From assembly GCA_027596945.1 (NCBI GenBank), contig JADGJH010001383.1, positions 1-10,318 on the forward strand: 10,318 nucleotides of DNA. The letters run 5' to 3'. Numbering within the stretch: position 1 is the first letter of the stretch; each line of letters begins with the position of its first letter. This stretch comes from Physocladia obscura (Eukaryota > Chytridiomycota > Chytridiomycetes > Chytridiales > Chytriomycetaceae). This document shows positions 9,713-10,318 of this stretch, one piece after another. The notes beneath the pieces are model-generated. The model did not search any database, was not told the DNA's origin, and was given only the letters and a program-made list of their open reading frames with translations. The position numbers were made by a program, and so were the translations under genes.

Positions 9713-9837
9713 AATAATAAAACATAATAGTGGCTAGGGTTTTTTTCATTTTCTTTAAGATTTATATTTGCTGACAATGAAGGGGATGAGAACAGGCCAT
9801 TATAGTACTGCTGCTATAGCTCTATTAATGGTTATTA

Positions 9838-9843
9838 AATAAA
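9838..9843 (+). terminator. Candidate NASP poly(A) signal AATAAA
   Basis: AATAAA lies about 125 nt after the NASP stop. Another copy at 9716-9721 starts 4 nt after the stop and is probably too close. The sequence following 9843 is T-rich. Confidence 0.45.
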
Positions 9844-10318
9844 GATTGACACAGATTTTAACATTTTTTTATTCTATTTTATCACTAATACCAACAGGAC
9901 ATGTATTCTTCCTAATCTCATTTTAAAAATAGAGGATATTCAAAATATATCAGAAGTCAAATTTCTTGGATAAGGGACAGGACAAAGAAGAGTACATTAG
10001 TTAATTGAGTCACAAAACCAATTGAACCAAATTTTTCAGCAAGATTCTCAAATTTAAGCCCCCAATTGTATACCTATGACAGTTTACAGCCTACCAAAAA
10101 AATTTCAAATTTCAACCCTTTATACTGTGGATAGTGGTAAAACATATTCAGAAAACAAGTTGACAATAAAATGATTATAATTGTGAATATTTCACTGAAA
10201 GTTGTAGTTCAAATTAGCAATCAACAGTAGTGCAAATAGTGATTGGATATTGGTATTTGTGTCCTCATCTCTTTTTTATGATATTTCATCTTTATTATTT
10301 CCCTTACCTCATCTTTAC
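9844..10318. other. AT-rich CpG-free flank, no gene recognised
   Basis: There are no CpG dinucleotides in this stretch, no frame resembling a known protein and no tRNA-like fold that I can see. Its composition matches the copia-derived left flank, so it is probably old repeat sequence, but no motif names the element. Confidence 0.55.

Overview
The window looks like nuclear DNA of a filamentous fungus, probably an early-diverging lineage rather than a yeast. It carries three spliced protein-coding genes, most with short GT..AG introns (about 60-85 nt, a few up to 242 nt), embedded in AT-rich DNA that holds decayed Ty1/copia retrotransposon pieces. The lineage call is inference from gene structure and composition; no marker gene fixes the species.

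Layout. Positions 1-2580 are AT-rich and almost free of CpG. A decayed copia RNase H C-terminus lies on the + strand (198-434), and a decayed copia gag-protease segment lies on the - strand (about 1274-2214). Positions 2581-3187 are non-coding, with one CpG-rich islet near 2587-2816. Next come two tandem minus-strand genes. The first (3428-6055, five exons, about 770 aa) encodes a two-RRM RNA-binding protein of the fungal Whi3-like class with a roughly 520-residue low-complexity linker. The second (6506-7544, three exons, 209 aa) is the Arf-like GTPase ARL1, with an unusual Ala/Val/Pro-rich C-terminal tail. It is divergent from a plus-strand gene (8061-9712, five exons, about 453 aa) for a NASP/Hif1/Sim3-type histone H3-H4 chaperone. 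The last 600 bases are AT-rich, CpG-free and without a recognisable gene.

The three genes are housekeeping or regulatory functions that do not form a pathway: RNA binding, trans-Golgi traffic and histone supply. The divergent ARL1/NASP promoter (7545-8060) is the most structured non-coding part. It contains a 168-bp palindromic, MITE-like element (7789-7956) with 28-bp arms matching at 27 of 28 positions, and a perfect 20-bp palindrome (8013-8032) only 28 bp before the first NASP start codon.

The strongest window-wide signal is a two-state CpG landscape. CpG is nearly absent (2 in the first 2586 bases; none after about 9467) in transposon-derived flanks, yet abundant in gene bodies. This is what heavy cytosine methylation and deamination of repeats would leave. 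I see no CRISPR array, tRNA, rRNA or clearly novel multi-gene system.
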